From: Saprospiraceae bacterium UBA3362
Lineage (GTDB): Bacteria > Bacteroidota > Bacteroidia > Chitinophagales > Saprospiraceae
DNA length: 31,177 nucleotides
Assembly (NCBI GenBank): GCA_002360455.1
Contig: DEQQ01000013.1
Location: forward strand, 1-31,177
Direction: 5' to 3'
The notes under the pieces were generated by a model. It had not been told where the DNA came from. It did not search any database and worked only from the letters and a program-made list of their open reading frames with translations. A program made the position numbers and the translations under genes. Below, piece by piece: positions 1-9,373 of the stretch. Positions within the stretch are counted from its first letter, which is position 1, and each line of letters starts with the position of its first letter.

Positions 1-25
1 ATAGAGCCAATGCAATGCAATGTTA

Positions 26-1381
26 TCATACCGCTTTTGGTTCAATTTGTGAATTCGGATTTGGGTCCGATTTTGCAATGCTTAATACCAAGCTTAAGAG
101 CCATATTAAAAACATAGAGGGCAATGCAAATTGTAAAAAGGGTCCAATTTGTTGAAACGTAGTATCGCGAAAAGACATAAATGTATAAACCAAAAGGTAT
201 AGATATAAAGGAAAAATCCACCATTGACTTTTAGCCGATTTGTACCAGCGAACAAGTAAAAAGTATAACAAAGCTAACATCAAACCTCTGATGCAAGCTT
301 CAATGATTCCTCCACCTACCACGGCTTGTGACATTGCACCAAAAGCCCAGCCGCCCCCAATGGCTTTATAATCTTTGTAAAATGCATTAAGATACCAATT
401 GGCCATATCCATTTTCTCAAAAGGCAATAATTGACTTGGAATAAAAGACCAGAACTCGCCATATCTTGCTTGAAATGGAATGGAGATTGATTTCTCCTGT
501 ATTTTCTGTACAAGGTCAACCGCATTTCCAATAATGGAATCAAATTCCCCCATGTCTACTGTTTTGAATCCTTTTGTACCAACTGCCTCCCAAGATTTTA
601 ATCCTCTTCTTATTCCCCATATAGTAAATAGTGCCAGCCCTAATGTGCCAACTACACTCCAAGTTAATGTTGGAATTTTTCTAACAAAAATGTGCCAAGT
701 TAAAATGAGTGTAAACAGACCAACTATAATTGAAGCTCTTCCGCCATCGGCATCTATACCAATAAATAGTATTAATATATAAATTAAAATAATAAATTTA
801 CTATCAGGCCAACGCTGCAATAAAGCGGTTACAAGTACAATTGTTGCAATGGAATTGAGCGTAATGTTAAAATTTAGTATCTGTCGTAAAATTATTGGCA
901 GCTCTTGAACGACTAAATATTGATCAACATAGGATTCAGGTTTTGCTATTACACCGGAGAACTGCAATGTAAAATTAAATAATTTAATCCCAATAATGAT
1001 GAACAAAGAAGCAAATAAAGCTCGGTCAGGAATGTATGGTATTAAATTACGTGTTTTAATAGAATTTGATTTTACACGAAGAAAATAATATAATAGAGTA
1101 AAACTTACACAATAAGCCAAGCTGATTTGAGTAATATAAAGATACTCCTCTTTTGTCGGTGATATATAATATAGGCGCCCGTTTAGAGGTGAAGAATATT
1201 CAGCTCCTAATGCCAACCAAGTTCCCACAGGGACAATTGTATATAAGCCTAGAACGATAAGCCATATCATTCCAATATCAAACATTGGAGCTGAATTCTC
1301 CTTTTTCTGCAAGCTAAAATAGATAAAAAGTATGCAGAGAAAAATGAAAAGAAGATTAAACTTAATTAAAAAAAGTGTCAA
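26..1381 (-). CDS. O-antigen polymerase-like (Wzy-type) membrane protein
   Basis: Predicted polytopic inner-membrane protein of 451 residues, with about ten to twelve hydrophobic segments and a longer polar loop at about residues 260-340, the layout of Wzy polymerases that join lipid-linked repeat units in the periplasm. The family has little sequence conservation, so the call rests on topology and neighbours: a Wzx flippase and a glycosyltransferase lie immediately upstream in the same operon. The start is TTG, 2 nt after the stop of the upstream gene. The next Met (residue 33) would remove the first membrane segment, so I keep TTG and infer translational coupling. The C-terminal end is complete (TGA). 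It is the last gene of the operon inside the window. Another polytopic role, such as an O-acetyltransferase, is less likely because no such motif is visible. Confidence 0.72.
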   Translation of the reverse strand: MTLFLIKFNLLFIFLCILFIYFSLQKKENSAPMFDIGMIWLIVLGLYTIVPVGTWLALGAEYSSPLNGRLYYISPTKEEYLYITQISLAYCVSFTLLYYFLRVKSNSIKTRNLIPYIPDRALFASLFIIIGIKLFNFTLQFSGVIAKPESYVDQYLVVQELPIILRQILNFNITLNSIATIVLVTALLQRWPDSKFIILIYILILFIGIDADGGRASIIVGLFTLILTWHIFVRKIPTLTWSVVGTLGLALFTIWGIRRGLKSWEAVGTKGFKTVDMGEFDSIIGNAVDLVQKIQEKSISIPFQARYGEFWSFIPSQLLPFEKMDMANWYLNAFYKDYKAIGGGWAFGAMSQAVVGGGIIEACIRGLMLALLYFLLVRWYKSAKSQWWIFPLYLYLLVYTFMSFRDTTFQQIGPFLQFALPSMFLIWLLSLVLSIAKSDPNPNSQIEPKAV

Positions 1382-1383
1382 AA

Positions 1384-2517
1384 CTAAAAATGTTTATATT
1401 CTCCATCATGCCAATAACTACCTTTGAACTGATTGGTAAGGATCTTATGTAATGACTCTCGAATTTGACTAGTTCTTGCAAACTCTGAATGTTTAGTCCA
1501 CATTAATTGTCTTCCGGCAGAAGCTATTGATTGATGCTTCTCCTCATTATATGAATCCAATATTCTGACAATATCTTCATTGGACGTTGCTTTAATAAAA
1601 TTTAATCCATCAATAATTCCAATATGTTCTGCTCCAAGGCAAGGCCAGCCAATACTAACAGATCCTCTGGCCGGTATCTCAAAATATTTTCGAACAGGAT
1701 ACATCCAAGGTCCACCTGAACAATAGCAAAATTTTGACTCCGATATTTTATTCATATAACTGCTTTGATGAAGAGTTACATCCATATAGCTCATTGTAGA
1801 ACGAAAATGAAAATGATATTTTGAAATAAATCTTGCTTTGAGGTCATCCAATTTTTTTAAAAAGGGCAACAGTTCTTTTGCTTTCTTTCTCTCAGGATAT
1901 CCAGTTCCAATAACATTGAATAAATCCGGTCTTGAATTCAAATTTCTATGATCAAATTCACTGCTCAATAAAGTATGTGGTACGGCAATAAATTTGTGTT
2001 TGTACTCCATGCTTAAATTGTACCAATTGTCAGTGCCATAGGCGCCGGGGCCAAAAATAGACAAGATTTCTTCTAATGGTTTTTGGAGGCTGAATCCCGG
2101 ATCCATTATGTAGCAATTAGATTGTATTACTCGGTCTACCATTTCATGGCTTATTCCGTAGGTATCCCAATTAGCAATTAATATTTTTGGTTTGGAATAT
2201 TTATAAAATACATCTCTATATTGTAATGCAAATTGTGCATATTGGGATGGCAAAAATCGAATAAAATCTGCCGAAAATGGGTTTTTCCTTTTGATAATTT
2301 TGTCACTTTCAAAGACATAACTATCCGTTACCAAAAAGTCTATATCCTGGTTTTTATCGAGATATTTTTCCAAACCCCACTCGAGTTCTGCTGATGAGCT
2401 GTAACCAGGTCCAAAATAAATTAATCGCCCAACATTTGCAAAGCATCTCTGAATAGTCTCAGCAGTTGGATTACTATAAGATCTGTTAAACCCTAATAAC
2501 AATATCTTTAAAGCCAT
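1384..2517 (-). CDS. Glycosyltransferase, CgeB/GT1-like
   Basis: Cytoplasmic protein of 377 residues that probably adds one sugar to the lipid-linked repeat unit. The N-terminus (KILLLGF, then a loop) looks like the first strand of a GT-B Rossmann domain. The C-terminal half holds a segment around residues 260-295 (FCYCSGGPWMYPVRKYFEIP followed by ARGSVSIGWPCLG), which resembles the nucleotide-sugar-binding region of CgeB-like and group 1 transferases, where an R-x-FEIPA-x-G stretch precedes the donor-binding glutamate. Donor and acceptor cannot be read from the sequence. It overlaps the flippase gene by 10 bp and is followed after 2 nt by the polymerase gene, so the three are probably translated together. 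The family call is moderate and the pathway call is better supported by context. Confidence 0.7.
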   Translation of the reverse strand: MALKILLLGFNRSYSNPTAETIQRCFANVGRLIYFGPGYSSSAELEWGLEKYLDKNQDIDFLVTDSYVFESDKIIKRKNPFSADFIRFLPSQYAQFALQYRDVFYKYSKPKILIANWDTYGISHEMVDRVIQSNCYIMDPGFSLQKPLEEILSIFGPGAYGTDNWYNLSMEYKHKFIAVPHTLLSSEFDHRNLNSRPDLFNVIGTGYPERKKAKELLPFLKKLDDLKARFISKYHFHFRSTMSYMDVTLHQSSYMNKISESKFCYCSGGPWMYPVRKYFEIPARGSVSIGWPCLGAEHIGIIDGLNFIKATSNEDIVRILDSYNEEKHQSIASAGRQLMWTKHSEFARTSQIRESLHKILTNQFKGSYWHDGEYKHF

Positions 2518-3974
2518 GATTTCTTTTCTTGAATAAAATGTTTGATATCATCTTGAACAAATGACGGAAGAACTTTGAATGTTAAAGGAATTAATAATAA
2601 AGAAAGTATTACATTTCCAATCAAAGAAATGCAGATGTTATTTTCATTATATTGAAAGTATAGTCTATGAATAATAATGAAGAGTATAAAAATACTTATA
2701 ATTTTAATAGCGTAAAATAGTAATTGAGAAGCAATCGAATTATAAGTGCTGTAAAATTCAAACATTAGAGACATAAAAACAATGAAAGAACTGATAGTCC
2801 ATGCAATAGCGGTTTGCTGTAAGTTCGGCTTTGTTAACAATATAAACAAAATGTAAAAAAGAGAGGAGAACAAAAAAGCTTTATTAAGTACGTTGCTTTT
2901 GTAATTGGCGATATACAAATTTTGAAATAACAGGCTACAGCCATAAAAGAAGATTCCCGCACAACTATAAATTAATAAAGTAATATTGACAGAAGAATTG
3001 TTTTGGCCAAGCCATAAATCCAAAATCCAGTAACTGTATACATATAATGTAGACAGATAAGTAAGTATGACAATTAATAACAATGTAAACCACTTAATAA
3101 AAAATGTTGAATGATACTGGTCGTTTTTAAAATTGGTTAATCTTGGAAATAATGAAGAGCTGATAGGGTAGAGAAGTGACAGTAGTGCAAGTGGTAGGGT
3201 AAAGCTTAAATTATAGTATGCCAATTCACTACTGGTCATGGCTTTTGAGATATAAATTTTATCTAGCTGAAAATAGACTAACGATAACATTGAAAATACT
3301 CCTATTCCTGCACAACTTAATAAAAAATATTTTATCTGCATTCCATCAATAGGCGAAATTTCTGCAGGACTTTGTTTGAAAGCCCTAATTCTTAATCCGA
3401 TTACTTCTAAGAAATTGAATAAAATTAATATTATAAAATAATGTTCCAATGTTCCTTTAAAAAAATAAAACAGAATAAATAAAGATACAGATCGGAGAAT
3501 TGTAAAAATAGAATTAATAATATTTTTTTGATACAGCAAAAATTGGCCGGACATAAAATTTTCATACAAGCTTTTCGGCCAAGAGACTAGAAACAATAAA
3601 CTCATCAATTGAACAATCTTTTCCCCATTCAATTGAGGATTGTCTATTGTTAACCAATGCTTTGATAAGAATGAAGAAAGGAGAAATATGCTTAATGAAG
3701 CTAGGGTGGCAAGGCCTATATAAATCATTTCAATCTTTTTAATGAGTGAAAATTTATAGACCATATTTGATTCAGTTTTGTCGGCTAAAAATCTTGCAGA
3801 CGCTGAGCCAATACCAAAATCCAAAAAGACAAGAGTAGATTCAATAGTAAAATAAAAACCGATAAGGCCGTAAGCGCTTGTTCCTAATTTTATCAATAAA
3901 ATGGGTATTAAGATAAACCTTGCAACGATATTGATGCCTTGATTGATATAATTACTCAGTATGTCTTTTTTCAT
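2508..3974 (-). CDS. Polysaccharide repeat-unit flippase (Wzx-like, MOP superfamily)
   Basis: Polytopic membrane protein of 488 residues, the usual length for Wzx/RfbX transporters, with about twelve to fourteen hydrophobic helices. The N-terminal stretch (SNYINQGINIVARFILIPIL, then a GTSAYGLIGFY segment) is the typical first-helix signature of the polysaccharide-export branch of the MOP (MATE-like) superfamily, including the conserved G-x-x-x-YGL. The family moves undecaprenyl-pyrophosphate-linked repeat units from the cytoplasmic to the periplasmic face. The ATG is clear and lies 39 bp downstream of the asparagine-synthase-like gene. The gene overlaps the glycosyltransferase by 10 bp and the polymerase follows, which is the classic Wzx/Wzy arrangement. 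No chain-length regulator (Wzz) or export ATPase is visible in the window. Confidence 0.85.
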   Translation of the reverse strand: MKKDILSNYINQGINIVARFILIPILLIKLGTSAYGLIGFYFTIESTLVFLDFGIGSASARFLADKTESNMVYKFSLIKKIEMIYIGLATLASLSIFLLSSFLSKHWLTIDNPQLNGEKIVQLMSLLFLVSWPKSLYENFMSGQFLLYQKNIINSIFTILRSVSLFILFYFFKGTLEHYFIILILFNFLEVIGLRIRAFKQSPAEISPIDGMQIKYFLLSCAGIGVFSMLSLVYFQLDKIYISKAMTSSELAYYNLSFTLPLALLSLLYPISSSLFPRLTNFKNDQYHSTFFIKWFTLLLIVILTYLSTLYVYSYWILDLWLGQNNSSVNITLLIYSCAGIFFYGCSLLFQNLYIANYKSNVLNKAFLFSSLFYILFILLTKPNLQQTAIAWTISSFIVFMSLMFEFYSTYNSIASQLLFYAIKIISIFILFIIIHRLYFQYNENNICISLIGNVILSLLLIPLTFKVLPSFVQDDIKHFIQEKKSWL

Positions 3975-4013
3975 TGAAAACGGTACAAGATCATCTTATA
4001 ATAATATTAAACC

Positions 4014-5918
4014 TTATTTTGAGTTGAATTGGTTGATTTCTCCGTTTAAAAATATCCTGCACCACCATTCAAAATTGAGCAAACTCCATATTAGTAATCT
4101 ATGATTGATTCTTAAATCACAATGTTCGTGGATAGTTTTTTTTATGAACTCCGGTCTTATAAACTCATGGCAAGCAATATTTTTTCCAAGCAATAATTCT
4201 TTAACATAGTCTGCATTTTCTCCTCGATACCATGATTCATCAGGCGCAGAAAATCCTTGTTTTACTCTATTTACTATTTTTGCAGGAATAATATCCTTCA
4301 TTGCTTTTCTTAATATGTTTTTTCCATCATCATAATGACTGTACACATATTTTTTCTTCATTAATTCATTCTCATCAATTTTTTTCATCAACTCTAATTG
4401 ACCTAGTTTGTAGTGAATCGGAACTTTTTGAGCAAATTGAACCAAGTCATTGTCCAAAAATGGAAATCTTTCTTCCAAGCCGTGAGCCATAGAAAGCTTG
4501 TCACCAACTAATAATAATGCAGGTAGAAATGTTTTAATCTCAAAATAAAGAGAATTGTTTATATGATCTTCGGGTGTATCGTAATTTAATTTATTGTTAA
4601 AAAGAAATACACGTTCAAAAGTAGTTCTTGGTTGATCTAAAGAAATGTTCTTAAATACTGAATCTTGAAAAAGGGAAGATTTATCTTGATCAGGGACTAA
4701 TCTTTGCCAGAAATTATAATAATCTGAAAAGAAATCTTTTTGGCTTGAAGATTTAAAAATTTTATAGTATCTCCATGGATAACCCCCAAAAAGTTCATCG
4801 CCTCCTGTGCCTTGCAAGCATACTTTTACGAATTTTGAGGCCAATCTCGCAATGTAATAATTAGGATACGACATTCCGACCCTCAAATCTTCTAACTGCC
4901 AAACCAATTTTGATAAAGAATACCTTATATCTCCGGCATTCATCACTTGTTCAAAATGTTCAGATTTAATAAAATTGGCAGTAAGTTCTGCATCTCTTCT
5001 TTCATCGTAATTTACTTCAACACCTGTAGCTCCACTCATGTCAAATCCACAGGTAAATGTCATTAATCTTCCGACATGTTTGCTGGCAGAAACAGCAATT
5101 GATCCGCTGTCCATCCCTCCACTTAAATATGACCCAACAGGAACATCAGAAAGCATTTGTTTTGATACCGCGTTATGAAAAAGATCCTTCGTGTAGTTGA
5201 TGCTTTCTTCAAAATCGAGACTAGAATCTGTATGGGTAAAGTCATAATCCCACCACGAATTGTGTTTTACAAATGATGATGAACTTGTAATTTTGACAGT
5301 ATTGGCAGGAGGTAACATTGTAACTCCTTCAAATAAAGTTTGAAAACTGAACAGATTTTGAAATGTAAAATATTCATTCAAAGCTTCCTGATTGAGTTTG
5401 ACTTTGAATTCAGGATAGGTTAGGAAAGATTTTATTTCAGAAGCAAATAAAATGGTTTTTCCAATTTGCACATAATAGAGTGGCTTAACACCATAGCGAT
5501 CGCGACTTAAGTATAATGTTTGTTCACTTTTATGCCATGCTGCAATTGCAAACATCCCATCAAAATCCTCCATTATTTTAGGCCCAAAAGCATCTAAACC
5601 TTCGCAAATCACTTCAGTGTCACAGCTTGAGTGAAAATAATACCCTTTACTTTGTAGCTTGCTTTTAATATGAAGATAATTGTAAATACAACCATTGAAT
5701 ACGACAATCCAATCTCCACTTTTACTTTGCATAGGTTGAGCACCTCTTTCTGAAGTATCTAATATCGCAAGCCTTCGATGACCCAAGCCGACATATTTAT
5801 CAATATACACGCCTTCGCCATCAGGTCCCCTATGAGCCAATGCATCGGTCATAGCTTTTATACTTTGATAAGAAACAGGCTTTTGATCAAGATGGATTAT
5901 GCCACTGAGGCCACACAT
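4014..5918 (-). CDS. asnB: Asparagine synthase (glutamine-hydrolysing)-type amidotransferase
   Basis: Two-domain protein of 634 residues. The N-terminal Ntn-type glutaminase begins MCGLSGI, so Cys2 becomes the nucleophile after Met removal, and AHRGPDGEG (28-36) and NGCIYN (75-80) follow. The C-terminal synthase domain carries the pyrophosphate loop SGGMDS (266-271) and GTGGDELFGG (370-379). AsnB makes asparagine from aspartate, glutamine and ATP. Paralogues inside polysaccharide clusters, for example WbpS of Pseudomonas aeruginosa, are instead thought to amidate uronic acids. The position between aminotransferase and flippase genes makes the sugar role the better inference, but sequence alone does not settle the substrate. 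In NGCIYN a Cys stands where many family members have Glu. The gene follows the aminotransferase gene by 6 bp. Confidence 0.9.
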   Translation of the reverse strand: MCGLSGIIHLDQKPVSYQSIKAMTDALAHRGPDGEGVYIDKYVGLGHRRLAILDTSERGAQPMQSKSGDWIVVFNGCIYNYLHIKSKLQSKGYYFHSSCDTEVICEGLDAFGPKIMEDFDGMFAIAAWHKSEQTLYLSRDRYGVKPLYYVQIGKTILFASEIKSFLTYPEFKVKLNQEALNEYFTFQNLFSFQTLFEGVTMLPPANTVKITSSSSFVKHNSWWDYDFTHTDSSLDFEESINYTKDLFHNAVSKQMLSDVPVGSYLSGGMDSGSIAVSASKHVGRLMTFTCGFDMSGATGVEVNYDERRDAELTANFIKSEHFEQVMNAGDIRYSLSKLVWQLEDLRVGMSYPNYYIARLASKFVKVCLQGTGGDELFGGYPWRYYKIFKSSSQKDFFSDYYNFWQRLVPDQDKSSLFQDSVFKNISLDQPRTTFERVFLFNNKLNYDTPEDHINNSLYFEIKTFLPALLLVGDKLSMAHGLEERFPFLDNDLVQFAQKVPIHYKLGQLELMKKIDENELMKKKYVYSHYDDGKNILRKAMKDIIPAKIVNRVKQGFSAPDESWYRGENADYVKELLLGKNIACHEFIRPEFIKKTIHEHCDLRINHRLLIWSLLNFEWWCRIFLNGEINQFNSK

Positions 5919-5924
5919 ATTTTT

Positions 5925-7067
5925 CTATTTGATTTGTTTTAAATGATGAATTACATAATCATAATCCTCTTTTATCATTTTATTGTGTAAAGGAATAGAC
6001 ATTGAAAATTGGTCACAGGCATAAGCTCCAGGAAAATCTTCAGGTCTGATTTGATATTTTGTAGCATAAAAGGAAAGCATGTGTACGGCATGAGTTCCGG
6101 GACGGGTGGCAATTCCATTTTGCTGGAGATACTCCATAATATCATTTCTTTTTTGAGGTGACTTCAATTCATCAATCCAGGTCACATAACTTTGCCATCC
6201 ATGATGATATCCATCAGGAACCTGAGGAGTATTGAGCCAATCTATGGATTGCAATTGTTCTGTATAGTAGTTTGCCCAATAGGCTCGTTCTTGAATAAAA
6301 TGATCTAACTTTTTGAGTTGAACCCCACCGATTGCGCCTTGAATATCTGTCATTCGGTAGTTATAACCTACCATCTCAAATGCAGCTAAAATATAGGGTT
6401 TAGGTCCATGATGTCTCTGTTCTTCTGAAATACTTGCGCCATGATTTCTTAGTTTGTCCATGTGAGCAGCCAAAGCGTCATCATTTGTAGTGAGCATGCC
6501 GCCTTCACCTGTAGTTACACTCTTTCTTGGGTGAAAACTAAAACACCCAATATGCCCTAGTCCGCCTGCAGGAATTTCATGAATGGATGCTCCGGCTGCA
6601 CAAGCTCCGTCCTCTATAATTTTTAAATCAGGATAACGCCTCCTTATCTCTTGTACATCGGCACAAAGACCAAAAAGATGCACCGGAATAATTGCTTTTG
6701 TTTTCTTGGTTATTTTATATTGAATCTGATCAATATCAATATTAAAAGTTTTTGGATCCACATCAACAAACACAGGTTTGGCGCCACAATATTCAACTGC
6801 ATTTGCTGTACTTACCCATGTAAATGCGGGCACCAACACCTCGTCACCGGGGCCTATTCCAAGAGCAATACAAGCTAAATGCAGAGCTGTAGTGCAATTG
6901 CTTACAGCAAGCGCATGTTTTACATGATGTCTAGATGCAAAAGCAAGTTCGAATTCTTTTACTTTGGGGCCCTGTGTAATCCAACCAGACTCTAATGGCT
7001 CTCTACAAGCTTCCCATTCTTCTTTTCCCATTGCAGGAATAGAGATTTGTATTGTTCTTTTCTCCAT
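5925..7067 (-). CDS. DegT/DnrJ/EryC1/StrS family sugar aminotransferase
   Basis: PLP-dependent enzyme of 380 residues, full length for the family that transfers an amino group from glutamate to a keto-sugar nucleotide. Visible motifs are the N-terminal SGWITQGPKVKEFE (27-40), the GDEVLVPAFTWVSTANAV strand-helix (74-91), EDGACAAGA (152-160) with the cofactor-binding Asp153, and SFHPRKSVTTGEGG (177-190) in which Lys182 should form the Schiff base. Lys182 is present, so this should be an active aminotransferase and not one of the Lys-lacking dehydratases. It lies 3 bp after the epimerase gene and 6 bp before the amidotransferase gene, which suggests an amino sugar in the surface glycan. Which carbon is aminated cannot be told. 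Confidence 0.9.
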   Translation of the reverse strand: MEKRTIQISIPAMGKEEWEACREPLESGWITQGPKVKEFELAFASRHHVKHALAVSNCTTALHLACIALGIGPGDEVLVPAFTWVSTANAVEYCGAKPVFVDVDPKTFNIDIDQIQYKITKKTKAIIPVHLFGLCADVQEIRRRYPDLKIIEDGACAAGASIHEIPAGGLGHIGCFSFHPRKSVTTGEGGMLTTNDDALAAHMDKLRNHGASISEEQRHHGPKPYILAAFEMVGYNYRMTDIQGAIGGVQLKKLDHFIQERAYWANYYTEQLQSIDWLNTPQVPDGYHHGWQSYVTWIDELKSPQKRNDIMEYLQQNGIATRPGTHAVHMLSFYATKYQIRPEDFPGAYACDQFSMSIPLHNKMIKEDYDYVIHHLKQIK

Positions 7068-7070
7068 ACT

Positions 7071-8042
7071 TTATTTTTGAGTTTGAATGCGCCATTCAAT
7101 TAATTTTTCCAATCCTTCTTGCAATTCAAATTTGTATTTAAATCCTAGCTCTTTCTCAGCTTTCTCCCTGCTGCCAATTCTGTTTTGTACCAATGCTCGA
7201 GCATCATCTTCAGAATAAGGTTTGTATTGCACGGTAAGGTTGGATTTTCTTAGTTTTAATATCAAATCACATAATGATTTTATTGAAGTTTGAACCTCTG
7301 TACCAACATTATAAAATCCAAAATCAATTTCACTTTGAAGTGCAGCTACATTGCATCTGGCCACATCTTCTACATATATAAAATCATAAGCCTGACTTCC
7401 GTCCCCATTAATGACAGGCTGTTCATTCGCATCAATTTTATTAAGCATTATTGGAATAACCCCTGTGTAAGCTGCTGTTTGATCTTGATTGGGGCCATAC
7501 ACATTCATATAACGGAGTCCTATGAGTTTTAATCCATATCGGTCATGGAAAGCTGTTGCCATTGCTTCGCCCGCGATCTTTGTAGCTCCGTAAAAATTTT
7601 TATTATTAAATGGATGAGTTTCTTTCATTGGCAATTCGACTGCATCGCCATACACTGATGCTGAGGATGACCAAACCAATTTTTTAATATTATTATTCAC
7701 ACAGGCTTCCAACACATTAAATGTTCCTGCAATATTGACATCAAATGCTGTTCTAGGGTAATCTTTGCAATGCAATAACCACATTGCGGCTAAGCAAATC
7801 ACATAGTCCGCACCCTTCAAAACAGCATTAAGTACATCAACTTCTCTAATATCTCCGCCATGCTGAAAAATACTGCATCGAGAATCTTCTAAACAATGAG
7901 AAATGTTGCTCATTTTGCCTCGCGCAAAATTGTCAAAAATTATGACTTCTTTCACAGGGTGTTTTAAAAGCTCTGCTACAACAAAACTGCCGATAAATCC
8001 GGCACCTCCTATGACAACAACTTTTGAATTTTTAATTTCCAT
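7071..8042 (-). CDS. NAD-dependent sugar-nucleotide epimerase/dehydratase
   Basis: Extended short-chain dehydrogenase of 323 residues. The NAD-binding glycine motif GGAGFIG is at 12-18. The catalytic elements are the Ser stretch WSSSASVYG (124-132) and Tyr151/Lys155 in YGATK. The segment VYGPNQDQTAAYTGVIPIM is typical of UDP-sugar 4-epimerases of the WbpP/GalE type. It probably interconverts or oxidises a UDP-sugar to feed the aminotransferase encoded next. It is the first gene of the polysaccharide operon: the gap of about 360 bp upstream must hold the promoter, although I see no exact TAnnTTTG box there. Epimerase versus 4,6-dehydratase is not certain, but an active-site Thr-Asp-Glu typical of dehydratases is absent, which favours epimerase. 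Confidence 0.87.
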   Translation of the reverse strand: MEIKNSKVVVIGGAGFIGSFVVAELLKHPVKEVIIFDNFARGKMSNISHCLEDSRCSIFQHGGDIREVDVLNAVLKGADYVICLAAMWLLHCKDYPRTAFDVNIAGTFNVLEACVNNNIKKLVWSSSASVYGDAVELPMKETHPFNNKNFYGATKIAGEAMATAFHDRYGLKLIGLRYMNVYGPNQDQTAAYTGVIPIMLNKIDANEQPVINGDGSQAYDFIYVEDVARCNVAALQSEIDFGFYNVGTEVQTSIKSLCDLILKLRKSNLTVQYKPYSEDDARALVQNRIGSREKAEKELGFKYKFELQEGLEKLIEWRIQTQK

Positions 8043-8404
8043 AGAACAATAATTTTTTGAAAGGCTTCGCCGTTCATGTGTCGCAAAGACATCATGATAT
8101 TCACTACAAAATCGATTAAAATTACCAACTTCTTAAGACGTAAAAGTCTTAGCTAAAGTACTTATAATTTTAATTTTTTTCATATTATGATTAAATGAAA
8201 TATATATCTAATTTATTTATAAAATATTATATAATTAAATTGATACTATATTTCAAGCAGCCAAGATCGTAAGAATTTAGATCATATTCAAATTTTTTAT
8301 AATATAAAATTTGAATATGATCTAAATGGAAACGATAGGAGATTTGGATTATTCAACTCAGACAAGAATGCAAATTTTCCCTTACAGCAGATGCATGTCT
8401 TCAA
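8043..8404. other. AT-rich intergenic region with leader of the polysaccharide operon
   Basis: A 362-bp gap between the end of the YihY-like gene and the start of the epimerase gene, both on the minus strand. It should hold the terminator of the first and the promoter of the second. I see no open frame with a plausible product and no exact TAnnTTTG box facing the epimerase. A small dyad (TAAGAC, 6-nt loop, GTCTTA) lies at 8134-8151, and a much longer perfect hairpin lies at 8275-8327 (listed separately). The stretch from about 8155 to 8255 is almost pure A/T. Confidence 0.5.
8275..8327. repeat. Perfect 22-bp inverted repeat with 9-nt loop
   Basis: Arms 8275-8296 and 8306-8327 are exact reverse complements, separated by TTATAATAT. 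The left arm begins ATTTAGATCATATTC and ends in AAATTTT. Only 3 of 22 pairs are G-C. It lies 78 bp beyond the stop codon of the YihY-like gene and 233 bp upstream of the epimerase gene. It may terminate the YihY transcript, though on that strand the sequence after the stem (TTCTTACGAT) is only a weak U-run. An operator or a remnant of a small mobile repeat would also fit. Confidence 0.75.
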
Positions 8405-9373
8405 CTATTTTGGCTCCGTCATTTTGGAATGAACGAGATCATATTTATTGATTGCGATAGCAGCATTTAACTCAAAGCCCAAAATTAGAATTATAACATT
8501 GAGCCTTATCCATATAAGAGTTATCAGTAGAGCCGAAATGGCTCCATAGACTTTGTGATAAGTTGAGAAATTATCTACAAAAAATGAGAAAATTATTGAA
8601 GTTAAAAGTGAAATTAAAGTAGCAAAAATAGCCCCGGGAGAAAAACCTTTGAAGGGTTTTCTTAAAGCAGGTCCAAATCTGTAGATCAGTTCGATCACGC
8701 TATAGAATAAAGTAATAATGATCAAATATTTTAAAACTTTAACTGTAATTACAGCCATTCCTTTAAGCTTCAATGCCAGAAAAAGGGCATTGAAGATTTG
8801 TCCTCCAAATATAATTGCTAAAACTGAAAATATTAATAACACGCCAAGGAGTAGTGTAAGAAAGATTGCTATAGCTTGTTTCTCCCAAAATTTTCTTCTT
8901 CTAAAACTGGATTTATAGGTTTTGTCAAATCCTCTCATCAATGACACCATACCGTTTGATGCAAAAAAAATGGCTAAGAAAAATCCGATAGATAGAAAGC
9001 TGCTTTTTGCTCTTGGCCTCAAACCATTAATAATATTTTTCCAAAGGTAGTCTTGAGCGCCATCCGGCATAATGCTCAAAATTGAGCTCTCCATTGTACT
9101 ATAAAAATCCAATGATTTTGGTAAATAGGCTGTAAGTGTAAAGAGAAAAATCAATGATGGAAAGAGGGCTAAGAAAAAACTATAAGAAATAGCATTCGCT
9201 CTTGTGTTGAGATCATTTGTCCTCAATTCTTTCCATAAAATTTTTAGAATATTGTAAATAGAAACATTTTGGAATCCCGGAATGGAGTAAATCTTTGTCC
9301 ACTCAACCAATTTTATCCAAATAGGATTTTGTGATAGTTTATTACGAATACTTGAATTTAGTTTTTTATCCAA
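8405..9373 (-). CDS. YihY/BrkB-family inner-membrane protein
   Basis: Membrane protein of 322 residues with about six long hydrophobic segments after a soluble N-terminal stretch. The signature of the YihY (formerly 'ribonuclease BN') family is clear: ANAISYSFFLALFPSLIFLF at about 62-81, the FGPALRKPFKGFSPGAIFAT-type loop before helix five, and the helix around YGAISALLITLIWIRLNVII. The molecular function of the family is unsettled. The old ribonuclease name is wrong for the family, and transport or envelope roles have been proposed. The start overlaps the thioesterase gene by 8 bp, so it is the third gene of an operon with arginine deiminase and thioesterase. Confidence 0.87.
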   Translation of the reverse strand: MDKKLNSSIRNKLSQNPIWIKLVEWTKIYSIPGFQNVSIYNILKILWKELRTNDLNTRANAISYSFFLALFPSLIFLFTLTAYLPKSLDFYSTMESSILSIMPDGAQDYLWKNIINGLRPRAKSSFLSIGFFLAIFFASNGMVSLMRGFDKTYKSSFRRRKFWEKQAIAIFLTLLLGVLLIFSVLAIIFGGQIFNALFLALKLKGMAVITVKVLKYLIIITLFYSVIELIYRFGPALRKPFKGFSPGAIFATLISLLTSIIFSFFVDNFSTYHKVYGAISALLITLIWIRLNVIILILGFELNAAIAINKYDLVHSKMTEPK

